The notes: generated by a model from the sequence alone, not told the origin. A DNA stretch of 64,000 nucleotides from Clostridium cuniculi (GCF_004353185.1 NZ_SMUS01000011.1:1-64000); one strand, 5' to 3'. Positions 36,147 to 46,608 are shown, counted from the stretch's first letter. Program-made: numbers and translations.

Positions 36147-36770
36147 TTATTTCTTAGTTGTCTTTCTAGTTCTAGTATTTTTAGGTTTCTCCACCTTAAC
36201 TTCTTCCTTAATTTCTTCTTCAATCACACCAGTCTCTACTTCTTCTTCAACGACTGGTACATTTTCTGTTGGTTGTCCTTCTAATTCAGACTTTCTTAGA
36301 CCTTGTTCTAATTCTTCTTTTCTTGCTCTTATATAATTCTCTACCTTATCAGCTATAAAGTATTTATTCGTATTCTTTAAATATATTAATTGTGATAAGA
36401 ACATATCTATTACTGATTTATTTGTTATAGACAAAATTGTACTTATTACATCATCATTTGGATTAAGTATCATATACTCAATATCTTCTCTTGTAAAAGA
36501 TTCAGTTTCCCTTGCAAGATTTATGTTCAACATTCTAAATATTTCTTCTTCCATCTCTGGTTCAAATCTAAGTTTTCTTTTTGTAAATATATTTTTATCT
36601 AATCTATGCATATTTCTTATTTCTGCAAATGGTAAATAAACATAATAAGGTTCTCCATCTTCAGTTTTAGGTGGAAATATCAAATCATTTCCCCTAGGAT
36701 CAACCGAAGGTGCAAATATTTTATTATCATAATCGTTATAAACATTAATCATATCGTCATTTTTTAACAT
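36147..36770 (-). CDS. Hypothetical head-region protein
   Basis: 207 residues. Helical core with a Glu/Lys-rich disordered C-terminus (VPVVEEEVETGVIEEEIKEEVKVEKPKNTRTRKTTKK). It lies right after the capsid gene. The tail of alternating acidic and basic residues may interact with DNA or the capsid inner face. No family recognised. Confidence 0.55.
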   Translation of the reverse strand: MLKNDDMINVYNDYDNKIFAPSVDPRGNDLIFPPKTEDGEPYYVYLPFAEIRNMHRLDKNIFTKRKLRFEPEMEEEIFRMLNINLARETESFTREDIEYMILNPNDDVISTILSITNKSVIDMFLSQLIYLKNTNKYFIADKVENYIRARKEELEQGLRKSELEGQPTENVPVVEEEVETGVIEEEIKEEVKVEKPKNTRTRKTTKK

Positions 36771-36796
36771 ACTCTCATTCTCCTTTTATTATTTTA

Positions 36797-36827
36797 ATTT
36801 ATAAAGGGCAAGATATTTCACTTGCCC
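36797..36827 (-). terminator. Hairpin after the major capsid gene
   Basis: Perfect 7-bp GGGCAAG / CTTGCCC stem (36806-36812 with 36821-36827). The T tail is short, so it is more likely a partial terminator or mRNA stabiliser that raises capsid expression. Confidence 0.5.
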
Positions 36828-36834
36828 ACTTTTA

Positions 36835-37848
36835 TTATGCAGACTTCTTTAATTTAGCTATCTTTTCAAGTTTGTCGATGCATACACCGAATTCAACACC
36901 AGTAAACTTAATAGAAATTGTTTCTGAATTGTTGTCGCTACTTACTAGAGTCCTCATAGCTCCCTTAGTATACATCTCTCCGATCTTTCCAGCAAAACCA
37001 ATAACTAAATCAGCAGGTAATAATGTTTCACCATTACCCATTTTCTTACCAGCCTTTACTTGTGCTAAGTTTGTTCCATTATAAATATCTAAAATAGTAG
37101 AAACATTTACTTTATCTTTCATTGCTTCAGAATACCAATTTTCCATTCCTGTAACTTTACATACAGCTCTCATAGTAGTAGATAAACCTATAGCTGATGG
37201 GATTCCCTCAAAGCAATTATCACATAAATAACCTGTAAATTCATCTACAGCAGATTTTGTAATAGCGCCACTATATTCAACAACGTTATCTCCACCTGCT
37301 AATAAAGTATCTATGTAATTCATTATTAAAGCAAATCTTTTAGCTTCAAACTCTTGTAAAGCAAATACAGCTAATGTTGCAACTCCTAAAGCTCCATCTC
37401 TTCTTAAGTTAGACATAGGGATTTCAGTTTCAATTTGTAAGTGCTTTTCAACTACATTACCAACAGTAAAATCAATATATGATTTATCTACATTACCTGT
37501 TCTAGCTGCTGATTCATGTGCAACTAAAGTATTCTTATAAGATCCTCTAACTTCAACTTTGTCAAATTCCCCATGAGAATTAAAAGTAAACATTTCATTT
37601 AATAACTCAGTTGGTACTGCAAATATTTCAGGTTCTATAATTTTTAATACAACCTCTGCGATTTCTTCCTTTGCCTGTGTGCTACCATATTTCCACGCTC
37701 TATTAACAACATCATTCATAGCTGCAGAAAAAGCCTTTTCTTCTTCTGATAAAGCAACTCCTGAATATACATTTTTAGCCCATGTTAAAGCTTCTCCGTT
37801 CTCAAAGATATCATTTATTCTTTCTTGTGATAATTCTATTTTTTCCAT
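36835..37848 (-). CDS. Major capsid protein
   Basis: 337 residues. The order protease/scaffold, decoration protein, this gene and the length fit a HK97-fold capsid protein. The sequence has the long N-terminal helix, an E-loop-like segment (YKNTLVAHESAARTG) and the spine-helix region ALGVATLAVFALQEFEAKRFALIMNYIDTLLAGG. It is followed by a hairpin that may boost its mRNA. Fold assignment is by pattern and position. Confidence 0.75.
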   Translation of the reverse strand: MEKIELSQERINDIFENGEALTWAKNVYSGVALSEEEKAFSAAMNDVVNRAWKYGSTQAKEEIAEVVLKIIEPEIFAVPTELLNEMFTFNSHGEFDKVEVRGSYKNTLVAHESAARTGNVDKSYIDFTVGNVVEKHLQIETEIPMSNLRRDGALGVATLAVFALQEFEAKRFALIMNYIDTLLAGGDNVVEYSGAITKSAVDEFTGYLCDNCFEGIPSAIGLSTTMRAVCKVTGMENWYSEAMKDKVNVSTILDIYNGTNLAQVKAGKKMGNGETLLPADLVIGFAGKIGEMYTKGAMRTLVSSDNNSETISIKFTGVEFGVCIDKLEKIAKLKKSA

Positions 37849-37878
37849 AATTCATATTCCTCCTTCTATTACCTTTAA

Positions 37879-38343
37879 CTATTTTGTAACAACGAAACCA
37901 AACATAGCATGTCCAGCCACATTCATTTTCCCTAATGATTTAAGTCCAGTATCAGTTCCTTGAGTTGCAGTTCCTTTTAACTTACCATTCTCAACGATTA
38001 AATATTCACCTACTGCACCTTTATTAGCTTCACCATCTATATCTGCTTCTGCTAAAGAATCAGTTGCAAATCTTTCTCCTTTATGTAAAACTCTTAATCC
38101 ACAATATTCATCTTTTAATATTGCATCTTGTTCAGCATCCCAGTCTGATACAGGATGTCCAAGAGCAACATCTTTAGTAACTTTTACATCTCTAACAACT
38201 ACCCCCACCATTTCATCTATAGAAGCAGCTTTCATTAATTTTCCGTCTTCTACTTTAACAAAATCTCCTCTCTTTAACTCTTCACCAGCTTGATATTGTG
38301 CGTCTACGTTAACGCCTAAAATAGTTTGTAAATTTTTAATCAT
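37879..38343 (-). CDS. Capsid decoration/stabilisation protein
   Basis: 154 residues, beta-rich, with repeats of short strands such as EELKRGDFVKVEDGKLMKAASIDEMVGVVVRD and EYLIVENGKLKG, like DUF2190-type or head-fibre decoration proteins. It lies between scaffold/protease and major capsid gene, the usual place for this role. Confidence 0.6.
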   Translation of the reverse strand: MIKNLQTILGVNVDAQYQAGEELKRGDFVKVEDGKLMKAASIDEMVGVVVRDVKVTKDVALGHPVSDWDAEQDAILKDEYCGLRVLHKGERFATDSLAEADIDGEANKGAVGEYLIVENGKLKGTATQGTDTGLKSLGKMNVAGHAMFGFVVTK

Positions 38344-38394
38344 ACTTATTTCCTCCTAAATTATATTAATTTTTATTTTGGGTTCTTATCCCAA

Positions 38395-39864
38395 TTATCT
38401 TCTCTTACTAGGTTTTCTTATGAAATCTAAAATTGGATTGCCAGATTCACCTGAATATTCATAACTTGAAGATGAATTTAAATCTGTACTAACCTCAATT
38501 TCTTTTGTATTCTCTGTTTTTTCTTCTGAAATTTCAGTTTTTGAAACATTTTTTAATACTGCTTCAGCAATAAATAATTTAACTTTACTCATATCTGCCT
38601 CCGCAATAGCTTGTTTGAGTTCTTCACTAGCCTCAATATCAGCTTCACTTATATATCCACTAGATAATGCAGCTTGACTACATTCTTTTCTCTTCTTTTC
38701 TAGTTCTGCTACCGCTTTTTCTTTTTCAATTTCAGCAACAGTTTCTCTAAATACTTCTAACTCAGCTATTGTCTTATCTTTTTCAGATAATAATGCTTCC
38801 TTTTCGGCTAAAGTTTCACCTAATTTAACAATAGAATCAACCTTTTCTGATAATTCAGTTTTTACCCCTTCTAATTCTGATACTTCGACAACACTTTCTT
38901 TAGGAACAAATGTCATTTTTGCATTTTCTTTAGAAACTATTGAAACCTCATTATCTTCTCCTATTGAGTAAACAACCTTTAAATAGTCATCTTCTAATTC
39001 ATTAGCTCCTTCTTTTTTAAAGTAAGCTATATTTTCTAAAGGATATATAATACTATCATATAGCCAATAATCTTCTTCTTTTTCTAATTCCCATGCTAAT
39101 TTACATACTTTTCTTCTAATGTCTCCTAAAGTCAAAGCAGAAACTTCTATATTTTCTTGCGAAACTTCTGTTTCTACAATTTCTTTATCCTTCTCCATCT
39201 TATCTCCTCCTTCTTTAAAATTATTTATATCTTGTGCTATAGCACTTGATAACTCATCTTCAAAATTATCTTCTTTTTCTGCAACTTCTAATTCTTGTAC
39301 TCCTGCACTTTTATAAGCAGGACTCACCTTGCTTCCTAATAAGCAGTTCCCTATAAAATAAAAATCATCAATAACTTCAATTGTTTTTCCGTTTTCTATT
39401 TCATTATGACTTTGAGTGATAACCATTTCCCAACTACTCTTTATTGGATCACCTTTTTCAAACCTATCAATTATAACTTTTTTGGCATTTTCAAACCTAT
39501 TCCATAAAATGGCCTTTCCACAGATATATTCGACATTATCAATTTCTCTTATCTCACAATCTGTATAAACTCCTAATGCATCAGTATCTAAATAAGTTTT
39601 ATTTATAACCTCGCCATTGATTACTTCATACTTAGTTTTTTTATTGTGTCCCATAAAGTCGGTTTGGCCATTAACAGTCTTTAATCTTCCAACTAAAGGC
39701 ATGTTTATCATAGTAGATATTTTATCTTCTACTCCTTCTCTTTTAATTTTTTTACCATTAGCATTGGTAGAGAAGTCGCATAATATAAAATCTAATATTA
39801 AATTACCTTTTACATCTTCTGACACTTCAATGTTGTTGCTAGAAAATATGAAATTACTATCCAT
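38395..39864 (-). CDS. Putative prohead protease fused to scaffold
   Basis: 489 residues. The N-terminal 200 residues are beta-rich (GNLILDFILCDFSTNANGKKI, LVGRLKTVNGQTDFMGHNKKTKYEVINGEVI) with D, H and S residues but no certain catalytic set. Residues about 330-430 are a long Glu/Lys coiled coil (VKTELSEKVDSIVKLGETLAEKEALLSEKDKTI), typical of internal scaffolds. A protease-scaffold fusion between portal and capsid is common. The protease part is tentative. Confidence 0.6.
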   Translation of the reverse strand: MDSNFIFSSNNIEVSEDVKGNLILDFILCDFSTNANGKKIKREGVEDKISTMINMPLVGRLKTVNGQTDFMGHNKKTKYEVINGEVINKTYLDTDALGVYTDCEIREIDNVEYICGKAILWNRFENAKKVIIDRFEKGDPIKSSWEMVITQSHNEIENGKTIEVIDDFYFIGNCLLGSKVSPAYKSAGVQELEVAEKEDNFEDELSSAIAQDINNFKEGGDKMEKDKEIVETEVSQENIEVSALTLGDIRRKVCKLAWELEKEEDYWLYDSIIYPLENIAYFKKEGANELEDDYLKVVYSIGEDNEVSIVSKENAKMTFVPKESVVEVSELEGVKTELSEKVDSIVKLGETLAEKEALLSEKDKTIAELEVFRETVAEIEKEKAVAELEKKRKECSQAALSSGYISEADIEASEELKQAIAEADMSKVKLFIAEAVLKNVSKTEISEEKTENTKEIEVSTDLNSSSSYEYSGESGNPILDFIRKPSKRR

Positions 39865-39879
39865 TTAATTTCACCTCCT

Positions 39880-41556
39880 TTAAACTTTAACATCGTTATT
39901 AGCCTTATCTTCTAAAGACTTGTCTTGGTTTTCTGATTTCTTTGAACCATTAGAGTTTTTATCTGAATCAGTATTATCTATTAGCTGATTACTATTTGAC
40001 GTATAACTATTACCATGAGGTATAAATATTTCTTCATCAAATTTATTATCATTCTCAGTCTTCCTTCTAGATACTTCTTCCTCATAATCTAAACCTAATG
40101 CTTCTATTGCAGTTTTGTAACTTAAACCTATCTTAGAATAAACAAGGTCAACAAGTTTACTGCAGCTATCCAAATCAAGTAATAATGTATTTTGAATATT
40201 TATAGTAGGTGCATATTCTGCTGGAAAACCATTTTCATCTAATATAACTTTGTATAACTTATTTAATATTCTTTCAAGGCCACGATTTATTTTATTGATC
40301 GTCTTTAATAAATCTTCATAGTTAATCTTAACTACATTAGCTCCATTTTTACTCTCATTACTAGAGAATGTAATTCCACAAGCTCCTAAAACTCTATTAC
40401 GGTTAGATGAAACTATATCATTATCTGTAGGATCAGCTTTAGGTTCTAGTATTTCTAAACTTTCAACCAATCCAGTAGAAGTATAAATAACTACATCGGA
40501 ATCCATAGCTTGAAGTAACGATGCTTGTGCATAACCAACAGCATTGATGTCTATTTGTCCATTATCATCTATACATTCTTTTCTCATCTTTTGATAGAAT
40601 ACTTTTTTAGCCTTTGCTTGTAAATTCTTTCTATCTACATTATCAATAGTTTCTAATGTAAGAAGTGGTGTAAGTGCTTTAAATAGCGGTGTAACTCCAT
40701 ATCTCTTACCCATGTTATTAATTCTATTCACACCTATTCTTTCAGGATTCAGATATACATAATTATCATTATTTTTATAGGCTTCATATACTTCCTCTGG
40801 GTAATCCCTTTTTACTTCTTCTTGAATAATAGTTTTTATATCTACTTTTTGCTTTGTTTTCATTTTTCCGTATTTATTAATACTTCCTTGCAGCCTAGAT
40901 TTTAATTCATTCACATTAAATACAACTAAAGGTTCACCATCTATAGTTCTATCAGTAATTTCAATTATATCTAAAGGATATTTTACTACCCCATAACCAT
41001 TATCACTATCACCTTTTAAATACATTATAAAGTTTCCTTCAGTATATACAGACATTACATTATCAACTATAAGTTTTTTTATATCTATATCTGAATTAAA
41101 TTTATTAATGAGTGACCTTATCTCATCTTTCATTTTTGATTCTTTTTTCTTAGCAGACTTATTGATTCCTCCAACTAAAGGATAATTAATTGTGAAATTT
41201 GTATTAATATTATTTTCTAATATTTCATATGTTTTTCCAATTAAATCAGATTTGTTTAAATAATATTGAATTATTCCATTAATTTTTATAATCTTTTCTA
41301 AGTTTGTTTGAGTATTTTTAGCTAGGCTAGATATTTGTTCAGGAGTAGTAACGTACTCATTATTGTCTTTTATAAGTAATCTATCGTATAAATGACTTAA
41401 CTTTTCAACATCATATTCAGCTAATTGTAGATAATCATCAAACTGTCCCTGATGCACTTCAAACTCAGATGCAATATAATTTCCATCAATATTACTTATA
41501 ACTATTTTTTGACCTGATTCTAAAACTGGAATATTTGCTTCAATTGTTTTTGACAA
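39880..41556 (-). CDS. Portal protein
   Basis: 558 residues. Placed between the large terminase and the protease/scaffold. It has the helical wing and stem features of portals: IVDNVMSVYTEGNFIMYL, the clip-like YPLDIIEITDR, and the segment YVYLNPERIGVNRINNMGKRYGVTPLFKALTPLLTLE. The C-terminus is a disordered Asn/Ser/Lys-rich tail. Portal forms the DNA entry vertex and docks the terminase. Confidence 0.75.
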   Translation of the reverse strand: MSKTIEANIPVLESGQKIVISNIDGNYIASEFEVHQGQFDDYLQLAEYDVEKLSHLYDRLLIKDNNEYVTTPEQISSLAKNTQTNLEKIIKINGIIQYYLNKSDLIGKTYEILENNINTNFTINYPLVGGINKSAKKKESKMKDEIRSLINKFNSDIDIKKLIVDNVMSVYTEGNFIMYLKGDSDNGYGVVKYPLDIIEITDRTIDGEPLVVFNVNELKSRLQGSINKYGKMKTKQKVDIKTIIQEEVKRDYPEEVYEAYKNNDNYVYLNPERIGVNRINNMGKRYGVTPLFKALTPLLTLETIDNVDRKNLQAKAKKVFYQKMRKECIDDNGQIDINAVGYAQASLLQAMDSDVVIYTSTGLVESLEILEPKADPTDNDIVSSNRNRVLGACGITFSSNESKNGANVVKINYEDLLKTINKINRGLERILNKLYKVILDENGFPAEYAPTINIQNTLLLDLDSCSKLVDLVYSKIGLSYKTAIEALGLDYEEEVSRRKTENDNKFDEEIFIPHGNSYTSNSNQLIDNTDSDKNSNGSKKSENQDKSLEDKANNDVKV

Positions 41557-41569
41557 AATTTCACCTCCT

Positions 41570-43490
41570 TTATAAATTTATTGAATTTACGAATATTGGT
41601 ATTGAAGACCAATCATTGGTTATTCTTTCCTTTTTTGTTATACTTTCCTTTCTTAAATTTTTTAAATGCCATGCCAACATTATTAATGAATAAGCTCTAT
41701 CATCATGCATTCTATTCTTCTTTTCTGGGCTTAGTCCGTATCTATAAGAACTACCAGCGTCTCCTCCATATTTCATGGTAGCAATTAATTCTTCCTTAGC
41801 AATATCTATATTTTTTAGTGCCAATTCTTCTTCCCATGATAATTTATGAGTCTTATAAGACAAACCTTTAATCTTCTTGACTTCGCCTGTTTTTTCATCT
41901 ACTTCCTCAATAATCTCGTTTTCATTTTCTTCGGCAATATTCAGATATCCTTTTAAATCATATTCTTCTGTAAATTCTATCAATCCTAGATTTAATAACT
42001 CTATAAAATCATCAAACATTTCAGTCCTATATTTTTTAGGTTGAATCAATTTTATTTTGTTAACAGCATTAGGAAAATCTCTTACGTTATCAGAACATTC
42101 TTCTTTATCAATCAGTCCTTTATGTTTAACCCCATATCTATCTATCCAGTCTTCCATAAAATAAAAGGGAATTTGGTTTCCTCCACCTCCTGAACCTGCA
42201 TCAATAAAAAGATAATCTATATTTTCATAGTCAGCAAAACCTTTTCCGTTATATTTTACCAACATATCTTTTATTTCTTCTATCTGTTTAGGTGTAGATA
42301 TATTATTATTTTTATTCTTTTCTCCTAATTGTTTAAAATTGACTATGTTTTGTATTTTTAGTTTCCACCCTATGTTATCATCGTAAATATACTCCCCAAC
42401 CGAAACAACCGAATTATCATAGTTTAAAGCTGGATCATATGCAATCGCAAACTTTCTCTTCGTATTATCTACGTTGGATAATAAAGGCGCTCTTACAACA
42501 GAATTATGTGTGATAGTAGAACGCTTAATAGGATATTCGTCCCCACCGTCAGAATCGAATTTATTTAAATATTCTCTACTTGCTTTTGCAGGATTGGTTC
42601 TTAAAGCACTATCCACTTTATCCCTTGATAATAAAGGAACGCTTAAAGCTATCCCGTTCAACGTAGCACCTATTATAACTTCGCAGTCAAGTGAAGCCAC
42701 AAAGTATTCGGGATCTCCCATAAACATTCTTTTACTCCATTCAGCATATTTGTGATAGAAGTTTGAATCTGTATCACTAGCAGATGAACAGAGTAATAAT
42801 TGGTTAGGTATGTTATCAGGTAATAAATCTGTATTAATTCCACCACCTAATTTAAATGAGGAATCTTGTAAACAGAAACCACTTGTAGTTTCTATATATT
42901 CATCAGAAAGCTTTCATCAAAGAAATCCACTTTCATCATATAAATTTAAGTTACTTCTCTTACCTCTTGAATTATCTGAATCTCCTGATACTGTCTGTAC
43001 AAAACTACCGTTATATAATTTACATCTAAATCCTTGTGGGTGATGCACAAATCCATCATGATTTGCTGAACTAACGACTTCTCCGATGAATATATCAGTT
43101 AAACCAGCAAATGATTCTATTTGTTGTTTAGCTATACTTTCCATCTTTAAAAATGTATCTTGAGATTGCATAGCTGTTAATGATAATATATAACTTGCAA
43201 AATTAGGATAAAGCATTAATTTAGTCATAACAAAAGGCGCAGATAATGTACTTTTACCCCCGTTACGACTCATCAACCATAATGAAAATTGCTTATCCCA
43301 ACTAGACATAAAAGCATACTTTTGTCACTGATAATCCATAAATGTAACTCCTAGCTCACAGAAATGTCTCTGCAAACCAAGCAGGATGCTTTCTTCCGTA
43401 TTGAATTATCTCACTATATTTTTTTAATCCTTCTAACTTCTTTTGAGTTAAACCTAATTCACTATCCCTATTTATGATTGTAATGGACAT
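41570..43490 (-). pseudogene. terL: Large terminase (TerL), apparently disrupted by frameshifts and a stop
   Basis: The homologous protein can be followed across three segments. It starts at ATG 43490 (ribosome binding site GGAGG) with MSITIINRDSELGLTQKKL. It breaks near 43361, where one extra base (TTT-C-TGT) ends the frame in TGA. The correct frame continues FCELGVTFMDYQ and meets an in-frame TGA at 43325-43327. The ATPase part 42917-43324 has SRNGGKST and LNLYDESG (Walker A and B). At 42905-42925 two compensating 1-base shifts and TGA-TGA interrupt it. The frame then runs open to 41570 with the nuclease domain (FAIAYDPALNYDNS and LFIDAGSGGGG). Either a dead gene, sequencing errors, or recoding. 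Confidence 0.75.
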
Positions 43491-43578
43491 CTTTTAAAAC
43501 CACCTCCTTCTTATATAAGAAAAGTTTGCAATCGCAACAAAAGACGTGTTACCACGCCTTCAATTTCTTAAACATATT

Positions 43579-44958
43579 TTAGTCTTTATCAATTTCTTCT
43601 AATAATTTTTGTTTTGCCAACTCTTTTTCTTCTTCTATAACTTCATTAGCATATTGAATTACAGTCATAGGTTTTATAGATTTTTCTATCTCTTCTAATT
43701 CTGAAATCCTTTGTTCATTCTCCTCAATTACTTTATCTACGTATTCTCTAGTAATTTCACTTACTGAAGGTATCTCTTCCCATTCTACATCTTGTAAATA
43801 ATTATCTGTTGTATAATCAACATTATTTAAATGACAAATAACTTTTAATTTTCTATTCTCTTCTTTCAATGAAATATACAGCTTGTAATACTTATCAATT
43901 AAGACTCTTTGCTCTCTTATCATATCCATAGAAGCATCATCACCCCAATTAAGATTTTCGACTATGCCTCTAGCTGATTGCTTTGCTACTTGCTCCATTC
44001 CTAATGAGGTTCTAATATCGTATAGATTTACTTGTGCTTCATCAAGATTTATCTGCCTTAATTTATAAAGAGTACCTGTCAATGTATTTGCCCCTGCTGT
44101 CTTTTTCCCACTCCATAAATCAGTTAATTTATTATCTTTTGCAGTATCTAATATAGTCTTTGATAAATCTTTTTGAATAGCTGTCATTTGTTTTATACTT
44201 CCTAATTGGTCATCTAATTTAGTCAAGTCTTTAGTTTTATCCGATAAACTCTTAGATATAACATCTACTGCTCTTTGTGTTCTAATTATAGAAATTATGG
44301 CATTTAGTTTGATGGCATCATCTTTTATATCTTCGTCACCTAAAAATGTTATTAGTTGGCCACATAATAAATCCTGATTATCTTCTCCTTCAAATGGATA
44401 GTAGCCTAATATTTTTATGATATCATCCTTATTTCTCTTAAACTCTAGTTCTTTTTCTAATTCTAGCTCATCAAATTGCTTAACTGTATTATCTGCTTCT
44501 TCCTCATCACTATCCAGGTTTAATTGTTGTCCATCATCAAACGATTTACCTGTATTCTGCTTCAAAGAGTTTGTATTTTTAATATATTCTTTCCATATGT
44601 TAAGTCCATTTTCAGCTATTCCTAATTCAGGTTTATAGCCTATAGCACCATAAGAAGCATTAAATAAATCTTCGGTATAATATGTTCCTACAGCTCTACA
44701 AGTTTTATATATTCCTATCTTTATATCCTCAGATTCTGTAACATACTCTACTAAAAGAGAATTTAAACAGTTTTTACATAAATTCATTCTATTATTAAAT
44801 TTATTTGTCTTAGAATATGACATATAGAAATTCTTGGTTATTTCGAGTATCTTCCCACAATGGCTGCATTGTTTTTTATCTTTTAAAAATTCTTCTACTT
44901 CCTTAGCTGATATAGTAGACTTAGAAGCAGCTTTTTTAGTTGTGGTCGTTCTAGCCAC
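43579..44958 (-). CDS. Small-terminase-like protein with zinc finger
   Basis: About 459 residues from a GTG at 44958, 7 nt after AGAGGTGAT. A four-Cys zinc finger lies near residues 31-64 (CSHCG ... CKNC). Long helical segments and a C-terminal coiled coil (EENEQRISELEEIEKSIKPM) follow. It lies directly upstream of the large terminase, so a DNA-recognition terminase subunit is the most likely role; it is much longer than a normal TerS. Confidence 0.55.
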   Translation of the reverse strand: MARTTTTKKAASKSTISAKEVEEFLKDKKQCSHCGKILEITKNFYMSYSKTNKFNNRMNLCKNCLNSLLVEYVTESEDIKIGIYKTCRAVGTYYTEDLFNASYGAIGYKPELGIAENGLNIWKEYIKNTNSLKQNTGKSFDDGQQLNLDSDEEEADNTVKQFDELELEKELEFKRNKDDIIKILGYYPFEGEDNQDLLCGQLITFLGDEDIKDDAIKLNAIISIIRTQRAVDVISKSLSDKTKDLTKLDDQLGSIKQMTAIQKDLSKTILDTAKDNKLTDLWSGKKTAGANTLTGTLYKLRQINLDEAQVNLYDIRTSLGMEQVAKQSARGIVENLNWGDDASMDMIREQRVLIDKYYKLYISLKEENRKLKVICHLNNVDYTTDNYLQDVEWEEIPSVSEITREYVDKVIEENEQRISELEEIEKSIKPMTVIQYANEVIEEEKELAKQKLLEEIDKD

Positions 44959-45012
44959 TATTATCACCTCTTTTATTATTCTATAAATCTACCCTCAGAT
45001 AGACTTAATTAA

Positions 45013-45046
45013 ATAATAAAAGAGTAGGTAATATCTCAACCTACTC
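45013..45046 (-). terminator. Terminator before the terminase operon
   Basis: 7-bp stem GAGTAGG / CCTACTC (45022-45028 with 45040-45046) and TTTTATTATT on the minus strand. A second hairpin (ATACGG / CCGTAT, about 45053-45075) precedes it in the transcript. Confidence 0.7.
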
Positions 45047-45087
45047 AATTGCATACGGCGTTGCGCCTTCCGTATAAAATTTCACTT

Positions 45088-45540
45088 TTAATCTATTAAA
45101 CCTAAAAATCTTCTAATTTCTGAGACTGCAGCTTGATATCCTTGCTCATAGCCCTTCTCAAAACACCCACATTCTTCCTCATCTTCTTCAACAAATCTGA
45201 ATGTTAATATTTCTCCCGAAAGCTTGTCTTCATCAATCACATCAACGAGATCATCATCGACAAAGAATACATCAGCTTCACTATAATATTGAACACCATC
45301 ATGTAAAAGTGGTTCACAGAAATATTCAACTTCTCCATCTCCATAATAATTTCTGCTAATTAAAAAGAACTCATTGTTATTTAATATATCCTCGATTTCC
45401 TCATCAGTATATTCACAACATAAATTCTCTGGTTCATTATCATATAAATCTGCTATAAATTCATCTGCAAGTTCTATTCCAACTACAAAACTTGTAGATT
45501 TATCTCTTAATCCTTCACTATTCATTAATTCATATATCAT
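45088..45540 (-). CDS. Hypothetical acidic protein
   Basis: 150 residues from the ATG at 45540, 7 nt after AAGGAG. Very acidic (ELADEFIADLYDNEPENLCCEYTDEEIEDILNN), with a C-terminal EECGCFEKGYEQGYQAAVSEI helix. Strong negative charge may mimic DNA or bind a host factor. It is followed by terminators. No family recognised. Confidence 0.6.
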   Translation of the reverse strand: MIYELMNSEGLRDKSTSFVVGIELADEFIADLYDNEPENLCCEYTDEEIEDILNNNEFFLISRNYYGDGEVEYFCEPLLHDGVQYYSEADVFFVDDDLVDVIDEDKLSGEILTFRFVEEDEEECGCFEKGYEQGYQAAVSEIRRFLGLID

Positions 45541-45627
45541 ATACATTCTCCTTTTTATCAACAAACTTTAATTTATTTTTTATGTATTCATCTTCATTTA
45601 CGAGTATTTCTATTAAGAAAAAATTTA

Positions 45628-46608
45628 TTATTTTAAAACTATACACTTAATATCATTAATATCTATTTTCTTACCTTCTTCAAATTCTAAATATGTATAA
45701 CCATAGTTTTGAGGATTGTAACCTAACTTTCCGCAATCAGCATAATCATGAGGTAAACACATGCAACTATTTTCTACAACATAAATACCTTGTCTTCTAT
45801 TTACATTCATCCTGCTATGTTTATGTGTATGTCCAAATATAATAACATCATCTACCTCAGCCATATGTCTATTTAAGAAATGTTCTGATACTTTTTCACA
45901 CATTCTTCCATCAACTCCACTAAAATCTTTTGGATGACATACTATTAAATTATCAAAAAGCTTAACTTTCCAGTCGTTTATGTATTCAAAGTTATGTATT
46001 GGTTCATACTTAAACTTTTTACCTTTATCATAGTAAGTAAAGCCATCTTGTATCATCTCTAATAAGTTAGGGTTTAACATCTTCTGAAGCTCTTTCTGTT
46101 GCATTTTTATAATATCTCTCGTATATCTTTCTTCGTGATTTCCTCTGATGCAAATTATCTTTGTCTTCTCAGGATTAATTATAGTATTTATTTTCTTTAT
46201 AAATTGATGAGCTATAACTATTTCCTGGTCTACTGTAGGTCTATCCATAACATCAAAGCTGCTACATGATTCACAATCAATGATATCTCCAGCTAATATT
46301 AGATAATCAATATTTTTATGTTTTCTTATTTCATCTAAAATATCATCTCTTTGGTAAGGCAAATGTATATCATTCATTACCAAAACTTTAATCTTATCAT
46401 TGTCTCTCAATTTTCTTTCATTATCATAATCTAAAAATTCTTTTAGACCATAAGAAACCTTTCTAAGATGATCCGCTGAACAGTCTAATCCTAATAATTC
46501 AACTATTTCTTCCCATGATTTATCTATTTCTTTATTTAATTTTGCATTACATAATCTTATTTTATATTCTTGGAAGCTTTCATTTTCTTTTCTTAAATAA
46601 TCTCTCAT
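45628..46608 (-). CDS. Calcineurin-like metallophosphoesterase
   Basis: 326 residues. An N-terminal helical domain of about 70 residues precedes the metallophosphoesterase domain with all metal-ligand blocks: NDIHLP (D80, H82), GDIID (107-111), GNHEE, the later CHP and GHTHKH. Phage enzymes of this type act on nucleotides or nucleic acid ends. It lies between the small zinc-ribbon gene and the terminase region. Substrate unknown. Confidence 0.88.
   Translation of the reverse strand: MRDYLRKENESFQEYKIRLCNAKLNKEIDKSWEEIVELLGLDCSADHLRKVSYGLKEFLDYDNERKLRDNDKIKVLVMNDIHLPYQRDDILDEIRKHKNIDYLILAGDIIDCESCSSFDVMDRPTVDQEIVIAHQFIKKINTIINPEKTKIICIRGNHEERYTRDIIKMQQKELQKMLNPNLLEMIQDGFTYYDKGKKFKYEPIHNFEYINDWKVKLFDNLIVCHPKDFSGVDGRMCEKVSEHFLNRHMAEVDDVIIFGHTHKHSRMNVNRRQGIYVVENSCMCLPHDYADCGKLGYNPQNYGYTYLEFEEGKKIDINDIKCIVLK

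Noticed and set aside
36835..36836. UGA read as Trp across the window (to explain the terL stop)
   Set aside because: Other long genes have no in-frame UGA and the 193-aa gene at 34087 uses UGA as its stop, so a recoded genetic code is not supported.
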